Below, piece after piece: positions 10,842-21,037 of a stretch of DNA of 64,000 bases. The notes under the pieces were generated by a model. The model was not told where the DNA came from, searched no databases, and worked only from the letters and a program-made list of their open reading frames with translations. The position numbers were made by a program, and so were the translations under genes. Position 1 is the first letter of the stretch, and each line of letters starts with the position of its first letter. The DNA comes from Pengzhenrongella sicca. GTDB lineage: Bacteria > Actinomycetota > Actinomycetes > Actinomycetales > Cellulomonadaceae. The stretch is from assembly GCF_017569225.1 (NCBI RefSeq), contig NZ_CP071868.1, positions 372,001 to 436,000 of the forward strand, given 5' to 3'.

Positions 10842-11786
10842 GTGCCTGTCACCGTCACACCGCTGCCCGCCTCGCCGGCCGGGCTGCCCCAGCGGCTCCG
10901 CGACCTGCGGCGCACGCTCGTCATGGGTGTCGTCAACGTGACCCCCGACTCGTTCTCCGACGGCGGCCGCTGGTTCGAGCCGGGCGCCGCCGTCCGGCAC
11001 GGGCTCACGCTGCTCGCCGACGGCGCGGACCTCGTCGACGTCGGCGGGGAGTCGACCCGGCCGGGAGCCGGCCGGGTGCCGGTCGCCGCCGAGCTCGAAC
11101 GGGTCCTGCCCGTCGTCGAGGCCCTCGTCGCCGAGGGCGCCGTCGTCAGCATCGACACCACGCGCGCGTCGGTCGCGCGCGCGGCGCTCGACCGGGGGGC
11201 GCTGGTGGTCAACGACGTCTCGGGCGGCCTCGCCGACCCCGCGATGTACGCGGCGATCGCCCAAACCGGCGCGGTCTATGTCGCGATGCACTGGCGCGGC
11301 CACGCGGACGTCATGGACTCCCTCGACGTGTACGACGACGTCGTCGCGGACGTGCGCAGCGAGCTCGCCGCGCGCCTGGCGGAGCTCCTGGCCGCTGGCG
11401 TGCGGGCGGACCAGGTCGTGCTGGATCCCGGGCTCGGCTTCGCCAAGCCCGGCTCGAGCAACTGGCCGTTGCTCGCGCATCTCGAAGCCCTCGCCTCCCT
11501 CAGCCAGCCGGTGCTGGTCGGCGCGTCCCGCAAGCGCTTCCTCGGCCACCTCCTCGCCGGACCCGGTGGAGAGCCGGTGGCCCCGGCCGCGCGGGACGAC
11601 GCGACGGTGGCGGTCACCGCCCTCGCCGCCGCGGCGGGCGCGTGGTGCGTGCGGGTGCACGAGGTCGTGGGATCGGCCGCGGCGGTGCGGGTGGCGGCCG
11701 CGTGGACGGCGGCCGCCCGCACCGGCGCGGCCGGGCAGCTGGGCCGGGCATTCGAGGGAACGATCGACGACGAGACAAGGACGTGA
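10842..11786 (+). CDS. folP: Dihydropteroate synthase
   Basis: Condenses 6-hydroxymethyl-dihydropterin diphosphate with p-aminobenzoate; the sulfonamide target. It has 314 residues in a TIM barrel. Both signatures are present: MGVVNVTPDSFSDGG (about residues 28-42) and LVDVGGESTRPGA (about 65-78). The GASRKRFLG loop near residue 226 is also present. The stop is 4 bp before the folB-folK start. Three folate genes in a row support the role. Confidence 0.96.
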   Translation: MPVTVTPLPASPAGLPQRLRDLRRTLVMGVVNVTPDSFSDGGRWFEPGAAVRHGLTLLADGADLVDVGGESTRPGAGRVPVAAELERVLPVVEALVAEGAVVSIDTTRASVARAALDRGALVVNDVSGGLADPAMYAAIAQTGAVYVAMHWRGHADVMDSLDVYDDVVADVRSELAARLAELLAAGVRADQVVLDPGLGFAKPGSSNWPLLAHLEALASLSQPVLVGASRKRFLGHLLAGPGGEPVAPAARDDATVAVTALAAAAGAWCVRVHEVVGSAAAVRVAAAWTAAARTGAAGQLGRAFEGTIDDETRT

Positions 11787-11790
11787 GGAC

Positions 11791-13263
11791 GTGACCACAC
11801 AGTCCACCGGAGGTGGTCCGGTGCTCGACGGCGCCGGCCAGCCCCTCGACCAGATCGCGCTGGTCGGGATCTCGGCCACGGGCTATCACGGCGTGTTCGA
11901 CCACGAGCGCCGCGACGGCCAGCTCTTCCGGGCCGACGTCGTCGTGCACCTCGACACCCGGCGAGCCGCGGCGACCGACGACCTCACCAGGACGATCGAC
12001 TACGGCGCGCTCGCGCAGCAGGTCGCCGCCGTGCTCGCGGGCGAGCCCGCGAACCTCATCGAGACCGTGGCGGAGCGGATCGCCGCGACGGCGCTCGCCC
12101 ACCCGGCCGTCGCGGCCGTCGACGTGCGCGTGCACAAGCCGCAGGCCCCCGTCACCGTCCCGTTCGAGGACGTCGCGGTGACGATCCGGCGCGACCACAG
12201 CCGGCTGCCGGCGGCCGAGCCTTGGGAGGCCCCGCGCGCGGAGCCTCGGCCCGCGGACCGCGACCCCGAGGGCGACGACGGCGCGAGCCGCGCGTTCGAG
12301 GCCGTCGCGGCCGCGGTAGCCGCGGCCGTGCCCGCCGCCCGGGCCGGCGCCCCGACCGGCTCCGACGGCGCCGCCGAGCAGCGCGAGCGGGACCGGCTCG
12401 AGCTGGCACCGCCCGAGCCGGTGGAGGTCGTGCTCGGCCTCGGCTCGAACCTCGGCTCCAGCCAGGACACCCTGCGGGCCGCGGTGGCGACGCTCGGCAC
12501 GATCGTCGGGCTCGAGATCGACGCCGTCTCGCCGCTCGCCCGGACCGCCCCGGTGGGCGGGCCCGAGCAGCCCGACTTCCTCAACGCCGTCGTCATCGCG
12601 CACACGACGCTCTCCCCGACCGAGCTGCTGCGGGCGACCCAGGCGATCGAGAACGCGCACGGCCGGGAGCGCCACGAGCGCTGGGGGCCGCGCACGCTCG
12701 ACATCGACCTCATCGCGTACGGCACGACCCTCGCGGTCACGGACGACCTCGAGCTCCCGCACCCGCGCGCGCACCAGCGCGCGTTCGTGCTGCAGCCGTG
12801 GGCCCAGATCGCCCCCGACGCGATGCTGCCCGGGCTCGGCGGCGGGCCCGTGGCCGCGCTCGCGGCGACCGCGCCCGACCGTGACGGCATCCGCTGGCTC
12901 GCCCTCGACTGGCTGACCGCGCCGCGGCACGTGGTGGACGAGGCGCCGGTGGCCAGCGCGCCGGAGACCGGGTCGCAGGCCTCGCTCGGCGTCCTCGACC
13001 CGGCGCTGGGCGCGGCGTTCGGGTCCGGTCCCGCGCTCGCGGCCGCGGTCGCGGTCGAGCTGGCGGCACCGCCGGAGCCCGAGCCGCAACCCGAACCCGA
13101 ACTCGAACTCGAACCCGAGCTCGAACCCGAGCTCGAGCCCGAGCCCGAGCCCGAGCGGACGCCCGAGCCCGAGCCGGAGCCCGTCCCGAACCCGCGGCCG
13201 CTCAGCTGGCTGCCGGACCCGCCGTCGCCCGAGTTGCCGACCCGAGCCGACCCGCACAGCTGA
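11791..13263 (+). CDS. folB/folK: Fused dihydroneopterin aldolase / HPPK (FolB-FolK) with Glu-Pro tail
   Basis: A single 490-residue reading frame carries two consecutive folate steps. Residues about 10-125 are FolB (IALVGISATGYHGVFDHERRDGQ... begins the domain). After a charged Ala-rich linker (about 130-208), residues about 211-370 are FolK (VEVVLGLGSNLG, with the ATP/metal motif RWGPRTLDIDLI). A low-complexity tail rich in Glu-Pro follows (about 427-468). The GTG start at 11791 lies 4 bp after folP. There is no stop or second start signal between the domains, so fusion is seen directly. The final TGA shares one base with the next ATG. Confidence 0.92.
   Translation: MTTQSTGGGPVLDGAGQPLDQIALVGISATGYHGVFDHERRDGQLFRADVVVHLDTRRAAATDDLTRTIDYGALAQQVAAVLAGEPANLIETVAERIAATALAHPAVAAVDVRVHKPQAPVTVPFEDVAVTIRRDHSRLPAAEPWEAPRAEPRPADRDPEGDDGASRAFEAVAAAVAAAVPAARAGAPTGSDGAAEQRERDRLELAPPEPVEVVLGLGSNLGSSQDTLRAAVATLGTIVGLEIDAVSPLARTAPVGGPEQPDFLNAVVIAHTTLSPTELLRATQAIENAHGRERHERWGPRTLDIDLIAYGTTLAVTDDLELPHPRAHQRAFVLQPWAQIAPDAMLPGLGGGPVAALAATAPDRDGIRWLALDWLTAPRHVVDEAPVASAPETGSQASLGVLDPALGAAFGSGPALAAAVAVELAAPPEPEPQPEPELELEPELEPELEPEPEPERTPEPEPEPVPNPRPLSWLPDPPSPELPTRADPHS
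13072..13195 (+). repeat. Glu-Pro coding low-complexity tract in folB-folK
   Basis: Repeated GAGCCC/GAACCC/GAGCTC hexamers encode a tail of alternating Glu and Pro or Leu. A similar tract occurs at 15736-15840 in another gene. Confidence 0.9.
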
Positions 13264-13754
13264 TGCAGCGCACCCGGTGGCAAGCGCTGCTGCGACTCAC
13301 GACGGCGACGGGCCTGGTGAGCTGGCTGCTCCTGCGGATCCTCGCCCGCCAGTCGGTGAGCCTCCCGCAGGTCCCGTGGCTCGTGATCGGCGTGCTCCTG
13401 GTCATCGCGGGCACCGTGTTCACGATGGGCTGGGCCGTGCGGCAGTTCCTGCGCGGCAAGCGGCCGAACCTCGACCCGATCCGCGCTGCCCGCACCGCGG
13501 TGCTCGCGAAGGCGTCCGCGTACACGGGCTCCCTGCTCGCGGGCTGGTACGCCGGGCAGGTGCTGCTGCTGCTCGGCGACCTCGACATCGTGGTGCGCCG
13601 CGAGCGCGCGATCGCCGCCGCGTGTGCGGCCGTCGCGGCGGTGCTGCTGTGCGTCGTCGGCCTGCTCGTGGAGTGGTTCTGCCAGGTCCCGCCGCCCACC
13701 GACGACGCCGCCGAAACCAGCGGGTCGCAGCCCTCGGACCCGGCCGCCGCCTGA
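13263..13754 (+). CDS. DUF3180 membrane protein
   Basis: A 163-residue integral membrane protein of unknown function, conserved next to the fol genes in actinobacteria. Predicted transmembrane helices lie at about 12-30, 37-57, 88-108 and 118-140, with a short Ser/Pro-rich cytoplasmic tail. The ATG overlaps the folBK stop by one base (TGATG), so the two are translationally coupled. The role is not known; possible involvement with the following PH-domain proteins is only positional. Confidence 0.8.
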   Translation: MQRTRWQALLRLTTATGLVSWLLLRILARQSVSLPQVPWLVIGVLLVIAGTVFTMGWAVRQFLRGKRPNLDPIRAARTAVLAKASAYTGSLLAGWYAGQVLLLLGDLDIVVRRERAIAAACAAVAAVLLCVVGLLVEWFCQVPPPTDDAAETSGSQPSDPAAA

Positions 13755-13784
13755 TCCTGGCCGCGACGGTGGAAGGATGGGCGC

Positions 13785-14284
13785 ATGACGACGAACGCGA
13801 TGCAGGCCGGGCCGTTCGACCCGCCCCAGGTGGTCTGGGTGCCGGTCTCTGCCCGGCTCGCGTCCGCCCGGCTCGCGTCGATGGGCATCTCGGTCGGCAT
13901 CCCGTTCGTCGGCGCGGTCGTCGCGGCGGCGCTCACATCGATCGCGTGGCTGTGGGCGATCCCGGCCGTCCTCGCCCTCCTCGGCGTCTGGCTGCTGTGG
14001 CTGATCCCGCGGCAGGTGCGCGCCGTCGGCTACGCCGAGCGCGCCGACGACCTCCTCATCCGCAAGGGCATCATGTTCCGCTCGATGGTCGTGGTGCCGT
14101 ACGGCCGCATGCAGTACGTCGACGTCGAGGCCGGCCCGCTCGCGCGCGCGTTCGGCATCGCGTCGGTGCAGCTGCACACCGCGTCGCAGGGCACCGACGC
14201 CGTGATCGATGGCCTGCCGCCGGAAGAGGCGGCCCGCCTGCGTGACCAGCTGGCCTCGCGCGGCGAGGCGCGGCTGGCCGGCCT

Positions 14285-14288
<4 letters not shown>
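13785..14288 (+). CDS. PH-domain (bPH2) membrane protein
   Basis: A 167-residue protein with two adjacent transmembrane helices (about 37-75) followed by a bacterial PH (DUF304/YdbS-type) domain that contains VPYGRMQYVDVEAGPLARAFGIASVQLHT. The ATG has a GGAAGG site about 8 nt upstream. It overlaps the next gene by 4 bp (GTGA), so the two PH proteins are probably made together, as in ydbS-ydbT pairs of Bacillus. The biochemical role is unknown. Confidence 0.82.
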
Positions 14289-15840
<1,552 letters not shown>

Positions 15841-15844
<4 letters not shown>

Positions 15845-16794
15845 CGGTCGACCGCCCCGGCCGCCTCGGGGTCGGCATCGTCGGCGCCGGCCGCGTGGGC
15901 GCCGTGCTCGGCAGCGCGCTGCGCGCCGTCGGGCACCCCGTCGTCGCCGCGAGCGGTATCTCGGCCGCCTCGCGGGACCGGGTGGACGCGCTGCTCCCGG
16001 GGGTTCCGCTGCTCGAGGTGCCCGACGTCGTCCGGCAGGCCGAGCTCGTGCTGCTCACCGTGCCCGACGACGCGCTCGGCCCCCTGATCGCGGGCCTGGC
16101 CGAGCTGGGGGCCTGGCAGGCCGGCCAGATCGTGCTGCACACCTCGGGGCGGTTCGGGACGGACGTGCTCGCGCCCGCCCGCGCCGCCGGCGTGATCCCG
16201 CTCGCCGTGCATCCCGCGATGACCTTCACGGGCACCTCGCTCGACCTCGTCCGGCTCGAGGGCTGCTGCTTCGCGGTGACCGCGCCCGGCCCCGTCCTCC
16301 CGATCGGGCAGGCGCTCGTCGTCGAACTCGGCGGCGAGCCCGTCGTGGTGTCCGAGGCCGCGAGGCCGCTGTACCACGCGGCCCTCTCGCACGGCGCGAA
16401 CCACCTCGTGGTGCTCGTCGCCCAGGCCGCCCAGGCGCTCGCCGCGGCGGGCGTCGAGCAGCCGGGCCGCGTGCTCAGCCCGCTGCTCGCGGCGGCCCTT
16501 GACGGCGCGCTGCGCGCCGAGATGGGGCAGGCCGCCCAGGCCGGCGCCGGCTCGATCGCGACGATGACCGGACCCGTCGCGCGTGGCGACGTCGGGACGG
16601 TGCGCGACCACCTCGCGGTGCTGTCCGCGCTCGCGGCGCGCGAGGGCGCCGTCGACATCCCCGTCGCCTACCGCGCGCTCGCCCGCGCGGGCACGCAACG
16701 CAGCCTCGCCGCCGGCCGGCTGCGGGAGACCGCGGCCCAGAGCCTGCTCGACGTGCTCGCCGAACCCCCGAGTCCCCAGGAGGACATCGCATGA
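15841..16794 (+). CDS. Rossmann-like / DUF2520 domain protein (reductase-like)
   Basis: A 317-residue protein with an N-terminal NAD(P)-binding fold (LGVGIVGAGRVGAVLGSALR, residues about 8-27) and a helical DUF2520 C-terminal domain. It resembles ketopantoate and pyrroline-5-carboxylate reductases in layout. The GTG at 15841 overlaps the upstream stop (GTGA), and the TGA overlaps the panC ATG (ATGA). This tight coupling to panC and panD suggests a step in pantothenate synthesis, possibly ketopantoate reduction, but no catalytic assignment can be made from sequence alone. Confidence 0.82.
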
Positions 16795-17768
16795 CCCCCC
16801 CCGACCCGCTGCTCGCCACCGGAGGATCGGGCGGCGGTTCCCCCGCGCCTGACCGGTCGGGCGCGCGCGGGACCGTGCTCGCGCGGACCCGAGCCGAGCT
16901 CGACGCGGCGCTCGCCGCGCTGCCGGCGACCGCCGGCACTGGTGGCCGCGGCACGACCCACGCGCGCGCCGTCGTCATGACCATGGGGGCCCTGCACGCG
17001 GGCCACCTGTCGCTTGTGGCGCGCGCCCGCGAGCTCGCCGACGCCGTCGTCGTCACCATCTTCGTCAACCCGCTGCAGTTCGGGCCGAGCGAGGACCTCG
17101 AGCGGTACCCGCGCGACCTGGACAGCGACCTCGCTCTGCTCGCGGGGGCGGGCGCCGACGTGGTCTTCGCCCCGACCCTGGACGTCGTCTTCCCCGACGG
17201 CGACCCGGTGGTCCGGGTGAGCGCGGGCCAGCTCGGCGCCGTCCTCGAGGGCCGCACGCGGCCCGGCCACCTCGACGGCGTGCTCACCATCGTGCTCAAG
17301 CTGGCGCACCTGGTCCGCCCGGACGTCGCGATCTTCGGCCAGAAGGACGCGCAGCAGGTCATGGCCGTGCAGGCAATGGTCCGCGACCTCGACGTGCCGA
17401 TGACCGTCGTCGCGGCGCCGACCGTGCGCGACGTCGACGGCCTCGCGCTGTCGTCGCGCAACGCGTACCTGTCGGCGCGTGACCGCGAGACCGCGCTCGT
17501 GCTCAGCCGCGCGCTGCGGGCCGCCGAGGACGTGGCCCGCGCGCCCGGCACGGACGCCGACGACGTCCGGGCCGCCGCGCGCGCCCAGCTCGCCGGGGCG
17601 GACCTCGACCTCGACTACCTCGCGCTCGTGGACCCGCGCACGGCGCAGGAGGTGCCGGCCGCGCACCGCGGCCCGGCGGTCCTCGCGGTCGCGGCGACGG
17701 TCGGGGCCACGCGCCTGATCGACAACGTCCCGCTGCGCCTCGGCGAGCGCGCGGGGTCGCTCGGATGA
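16791..17768 (+). CDS. panC: Pantothenate synthetase
   Basis: ATP-dependent ligase joining pantoate and beta-alanine. It has 325 residues. The nucleotide motif [13 protein letters not shown] (about 63-75) is present, as are [26 protein letters not shown] and the KMSKS-like LSSRNAYLS. The N-terminus is extended by about 30 Gly/Pro-rich residues relative to relatives. The ATG is coupled to the upstream DUF2520 gene (ATGA), and panD starts 4 bp before its stop. Confidence 0.96.
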   Translation: MTPPDPLLATGGSGGGSPAPDRSGARGTVLARTRAELDAALAALPATAGTGGRGTTHARAVVMTMGALHAGHLSLVARARELADAVVVTIFVNPLQFGPSEDLERYPRDLDSDLALLAGAGADVVFAPTLDVVFPDGDPVVRVSAGQLGAVLEGRTRPGHLDGVLTIVLKLAHLVRPDVAIFGQKDAQQVMAVQAMVRDLDVPMTVVAAPTVRDVDGLALSSRNAYLSARDRETALVLSRALRAAEDVARAPGTDADDVRAAARAQLAGADLDLDYLALVDPRTAQEVPAAHRGPAVLAVAATVGATRLIDNVPLRLGERAGSLG

Positions 17769-18211
17769 ACGGCGCGACGAGCCTGCGGCGCACCATGATG
17801 ACCGCCAAGATCCACCGCGCGACCGTGACCCAGGCCGACCTGCACTACGTCGGCTCCGTCACGGTCGATGCCGACCTGCTCGACGCCGCCGGCCTGCTGG
17901 TGGGCGAGCGGGTCGACATCGTGGACGTCACGAACGGCGCCCGCCTGAGCACGTACGTGATCGCCGGCCCCGCCGGCGCGGGCGAGATCTGCATCAACGG
18001 CGCCGCCGCCCACCTCGTGCACCCCGGCGACATCGTCATCCTCATCGCCTACGGGTCGCTCGCCGACGCCGAGGCGCGCACCTTCCGCCCGAACGTCGTG
18101 TTCGTGGACGAGGCCAACGCCATCGTGGACGTCGCGGGCGACCCCGGCCAGGTGCCCGCGGCGGGCAGCGGCATGCACGGCGGCCTCCGGCCCAGCGGGC
18201 TGCCGCGCTGA
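17765..18211 (+). CDS. panD: Aspartate 1-decarboxylase proenzyme
   Basis: Makes beta-alanine for PanC. It is a self-processing pyruvoyl enzyme: the cleavage site is Gly30-Ser31 in [10 protein letters not shown], and Ser31 becomes the pyruvoyl group. It is 148 residues from the ATG at 17765, which overlaps panC; an internal start at [12 protein letters not shown] (about 10 codons later) matches the usual N-terminus and may be the true one. The conserved Tyr of LIAYGSL and the C-terminal [12 protein letters not shown] are seen. Confidence 0.95.
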   Translation: MNGATSLRRTMMTAKIHRATVTQADLHYVGSVTVDADLLDAAGLLVGERVDIVDVTNGARLSTYVIAGPAGAGEICINGAAAHLVHPGDIVILIAYGSLADAEARTFRPNVVFVDEANAIVDVAGDPGQVPAAGSGMHGGLRPSGLPR

Positions 18212-18219
18212 CGGGGTCC

Positions 18220-18225
18220 TACGAT
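18220..18225 (+). promoter_or_regulatory. -10-like hexamer 6 nt before nadB
   Basis: TACGAT, 6 nt, then GTG at 18232; leaderless geometry, no Shine-Dalgarno sequence. Confidence 0.5.
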
Positions 18226-18231
18226 GCGCGA

Positions 18232-19992
18232 GTGACTCTCCTCGTCGAGCCCGCCGTGCCCGGACTGCCCGCCGCTGCGTCCCTACCGCGGCTCGCCGCT
18301 GGGTCGTCACCGCGGCTCGCCGCGAGACTCGCGGCGCCGGTCGCGGGCTGGACGGCCGAGGCCGACGTCGTCGTCGTCGGGTCCGGGATCGCGGGGCTCA
18401 CCGCCGCGCTCGAGCTGCGCACGCGCGTGCCGCGCGTGCTGCTCGTGACCAAGACCGTGCTGGCCTCGGGCTCGACCGTGTGGGCGCAGGGCGGCGTCGC
18501 GGCGGCGCTCGACCCGGCCGACTCGCCCGCCGCGCACCTGGCCGACACCCTGACCGCCGGCGCCGGGCTGTGCGACCCGCGCGCGGTCGAGGTGCTCGTC
18601 ACCGAGGGCCCGGCGCGCGTGCGCGAGCTCGTGGCGGGCGGCACGAGGTTCGACCTCGACCTGGCGGGTTCCCTCGCTCTCACCCGCGAGGGCGGGCACC
18701 ACGCGGACCGGATCGTGCACGCGGGCGGGGACGCGACGGGGGCCGAGATCTCCCGCGCCCTCGTCGCGCAGCTCGAGGCCGTGCGCGCCGATCCCGGCAT
18801 CGAGGTCATCGAGCACGCGCTCGTGCTCGACGTGCTCACCGCCGCGCCCGGCCCGGACGGGCGGCCCGGGCCAGCCTGCGGGGTGACCCTGCACGTGATC
18901 GGCGCGGGCACGCGCGACGGCGTCGGCGCGGCGCTCGGGCGGGCCGTCGTCCTGGCGACCGGCGGCATCGGCCAGGTGTTTCGCTCCTCCACGAACCCGG
19001 CGCAGGCGACCGGTGACGGGATCGCGGCGGCGCTGCGGGCCGGCGCGACGGTCGGCGACGTCGAGTTCGTCCAGTTCCACCCGACCGTGCTCTGGCTCGG
19101 CTCCGGCGTGCGCGGGCAGCTCACGCTCGTCTCCGAGGCCGTGCGCGGCGAGGGCGCGCTGCTGCTCGACACCGACGGCGTGCGGTTCATGCCCGCGGTG
19201 CACCCGATGGCCGAGCTGGCGCCGCGCGACATCGTCGCGCACGCGATGGTGCGCCAGATGGCCGCGACCGGCTCGGACCACGTGCTGCTCGACGCGCGCC
19301 ACCTCGGCGCCGACTTCCTGCGGGCCCGCTTCCCCACGATCTACGAGCGCCTGCTCGACCACGGCATCGACCTCACGGCCGACCTCGTCCCGGTCGCACC
19401 AGCCCAGCACTACCACTCGGGGGGCGTCGTGACGGACCTGTCCGGGCGGTCCAGCCTGCGCGGCCTGTACGCCGCCGGCGAGGTCGCCTGCACCGGCGTG
19501 CACGGCGCGAACCGGCTCGCGTCGAACTCGCTCGTCGAGGGTCTCGTGTTCGCGCACCGGGCCGCGCGCGACATCGCCACCCGCGTCGCCGCTGGGGACC
19601 TCCCGCGCCGGGACCCCGTCGAGCGGCCCGGGCCGGACGCGCTCGTCGCGGCCGCCGCGCGGTCGCGGATCCAGGCCGCGGCGTCCGCCGGCCCCGGGGT
19701 CATCCGGAGCGAGGAGGGCCTGCTGCGCGCCGCCGAGCGGCTGGGAGCCGTCCGCACCGACGCGCACCACGCCGTCGGCATCGTCGCCGCGCCCCAGCCG
19801 GGGGAGTGGGAGACGACGAACGTGCACCAGGTCGCGACCGTCCTGACCCAAGCGGCGCTGGCCCGGACCGAGAGCCGGGGCGGGCACTTCCGGTCCGACC
19901 ACCCGGCGCCGGACGAGGCCTGGCGGCTGCGCCTCGCGGCGACCCTGGCCCCGGACGGCACCCTCGAGATCGTGCCCACCCCGCTGGTGTGA
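18232..19992 (+). CDS. nadB: L-aspartate oxidase
   Basis: FAD enzyme that oxidises L-aspartate to iminoaspartate, the first step of de novo NAD synthesis. It has 586 residues. The dinucleotide motif VVVVGSGIAGLTAALELR lies near residues 43-60, followed by ASGSTVWAQGGVAAAL. The active-site HPT region (VQFHPTVLW) and SEAVRGEGALLLD are present, as is the Glu-rich FAD motif GLYAAGEVACTGVHGANRLASNSL. The N-terminal 40 residues are an Ala/Pro-rich extension. nadC follows after 44 bp. nadA, the partner that uses iminoaspartate, is not in this window. Confidence 0.94.
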   Translation: MTLLVEPAVPGLPAAASLPRLAAGSSPRLAARLAAPVAGWTAEADVVVVGSGIAGLTAALELRTRVPRVLLVTKTVLASGSTVWAQGGVAAALDPADSPAAHLADTLTAGAGLCDPRAVEVLVTEGPARVRELVAGGTRFDLDLAGSLALTREGGHHADRIVHAGGDATGAEISRALVAQLEAVRADPGIEVIEHALVLDVLTAAPGPDGRPGPACGVTLHVIGAGTRDGVGAALGRAVVLATGGIGQVFRSSTNPAQATGDGIAAALRAGATVGDVEFVQFHPTVLWLGSGVRGQLTLVSEAVRGEGALLLDTDGVRFMPAVHPMAELAPRDIVAHAMVRQMAATGSDHVLLDARHLGADFLRARFPTIYERLLDHGIDLTADLVPVAPAQHYHSGGVVTDLSGRSSLRGLYAAGEVACTGVHGANRLASNSLVEGLVFAHRAARDIATRVAAGDLPRRDPVERPGPDALVAAAARSRIQAAASAGPGVIRSEEGLLRAAERLGAVRTDAHHAVGIVAAPQPGEWETTNVHQVATVLTQAALARTESRGGHFRSDHPAPDEAWRLRLAATLAPDGTLEIVPTPLV

Positions 19993-20024
19993 CCGGCGCT
20001 GGTGTGACCGGCGCCCGCGGCCAC

Positions 20025-20030
20025 TACCGT
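20025..20030 (+). promoter_or_regulatory. -10-like hexamer 6 nt before nadC
   Basis: TACCGT, 6 nt, then GTG at 20037. The geometry supports this GTG rather than longer readings that run back into nadB. Confidence 0.5.
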
Positions 20031-20036
20031 GGCCCG

Positions 20037-21002
20037 GTGACCGCCGCGACCCCACTGTTCTCTGCTGGTTCCGAACCCGCTGGATCCGAACCTGCTGGCC
20101 TCGATCCCGCTGGCTCCCATCCCGCCGGCCTCGATCCCGCGTGGATCCGGGACGCCGTCGCGCGGGCCCTCGACGAGGACCTCGGCGCGGCGCCGGGGCG
20201 GGACGTGACCACGCAGGCCACGATCAGCCCGGACGCCGCCGGCGTCGCGCACCTCGTGGCACGCTCGGGCGGCGTCGTGGCCGGCCTGCCGATCGTCGCC
20301 GAGGTGCTCGCGCAGGTGGCCGAGCGACTGGGCCGGCCCGACGTCGTCGTGCGCCTGCTGGTGGCCGACGGCGCGAGCGTGGCCGCGGGAGCGGTCCTCG
20401 GCGCACTGTCGGGGCCCGTCCAGGTGGTGCTGGTGGCCGAGCGCACCCTGCTCAACTTCGTCGGCCGCGCGTCGGGCGTCGCCACTCACACGCGACGCTG
20501 GGCGGACGCGCTCGCGGGGTCCGGCGCAATGGTGCTGGACACGCGCAAGACGACGCCGGGGTTGCGCGCGCTCGAGAAGTACGCCGTGCGCTGCGGCGGC
20601 GGCACGAACAAGCGGATGGGCCTGTTCGACGTCGCGATGGTCAAGGACAACCACGTCGTCGCGGCGGGCTCGGTCGCCGCAGCGGTGGAGGCGGTGCGCG
20701 CGCGCTTCCCCGACGTCCTCGTGCAGGTCGAGGCCGACCGCCTCGACCAGGCGCTCGAGGCGGTCGCCGCGGGCGCGCGCTTCCTGCTGCTCGACAACAT
20801 GTCGACGCCGCTGCTCGCCGAGGTGGTCGCGGCCGTCCGCGCGGGCGAGCCGGCGACGGGTCGCGTCGAGCTCGAGGCGACCGGCAACCTCACGCTCGAC
20901 CGCGCGCGCGAGGTGGCGGCGACGGGCGTCGACTATCTCTCGGTCGGTGCCCTCACCCACTCCTCCCCGACCCTGGACATCGCGCTCGACCTCCTCGCGT
21001 AG
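20037..21002 (+). CDS. nadC: Quinolinate phosphoribosyltransferase (nicotinate-nucleotide pyrophosphorylase)
   Basis: Decarboxylating transferase that makes nicotinate mononucleotide from quinolinate and PRPP. It has 321 residues from the GTG at 20037. Key blocks are TLLNFVGRASGVATHTRRW, LDTRKTTPGLRALEKYAVRCGG and MVKDNHVVAAG. Residues about 10-34 are an unusual insert of five pentapeptides ending in PAG (consensus S/L-E/D-P-A-G), encoded by a 15-bp tandem repeat, placed just before the normal N-terminus WIRDAVARALDEDLG. The enzyme core looks intact. Confidence 0.94.
   Translation: MTAATPLFSAGSEPAGSEPAGLDPAGSHPAGLDPAWIRDAVARALDEDLGAAPGRDVTTQATISPDAAGVAHLVARSGGVVAGLPIVAEVLAQVAERLGRPDVVVRLLVADGASVAAGAVLGALSGPVQVVLVAERTLLNFVGRASGVATHTRRWADALAGSGAMVLDTRKTTPGLRALEKYAVRCGGGTNKRMGLFDVAMVKDNHVVAAGSVAAAVEAVRARFPDVLVQVEADRLDQALEAVAAGARFLLLDNMSTPLLAEVVAAVRAGEPATGRVELEATGNLTLDRAREVAATGVDYLSVGALTHSSPTLDIALDLLA
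20064..20138 (+). repeat. 15-bp tandem repeat, five copies, coding (nadC N-terminus)
   Basis: Five head-to-tail units begin GCTGG or GCCGG at 20064, 20079, 20094, 20109 and 20124. They diverge by a few substitutions but keep an exact 15-bp period. Confidence 0.95.
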
Positions 21003-21025
21003 CCGGACCGGCAGTGGGCGGTCGG

Positions 21026-21031
21026 TAGAGT
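21026..21031 (+). promoter_or_regulatory. -10-like hexamer 6 nt before lysS
   Basis: TAGAGT, 6 nt, then the second of two adjacent GTG codons (21038). This favours 21038 as the true start. Confidence 0.5.
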
Positions 21032-21037
21032 CAGGTG

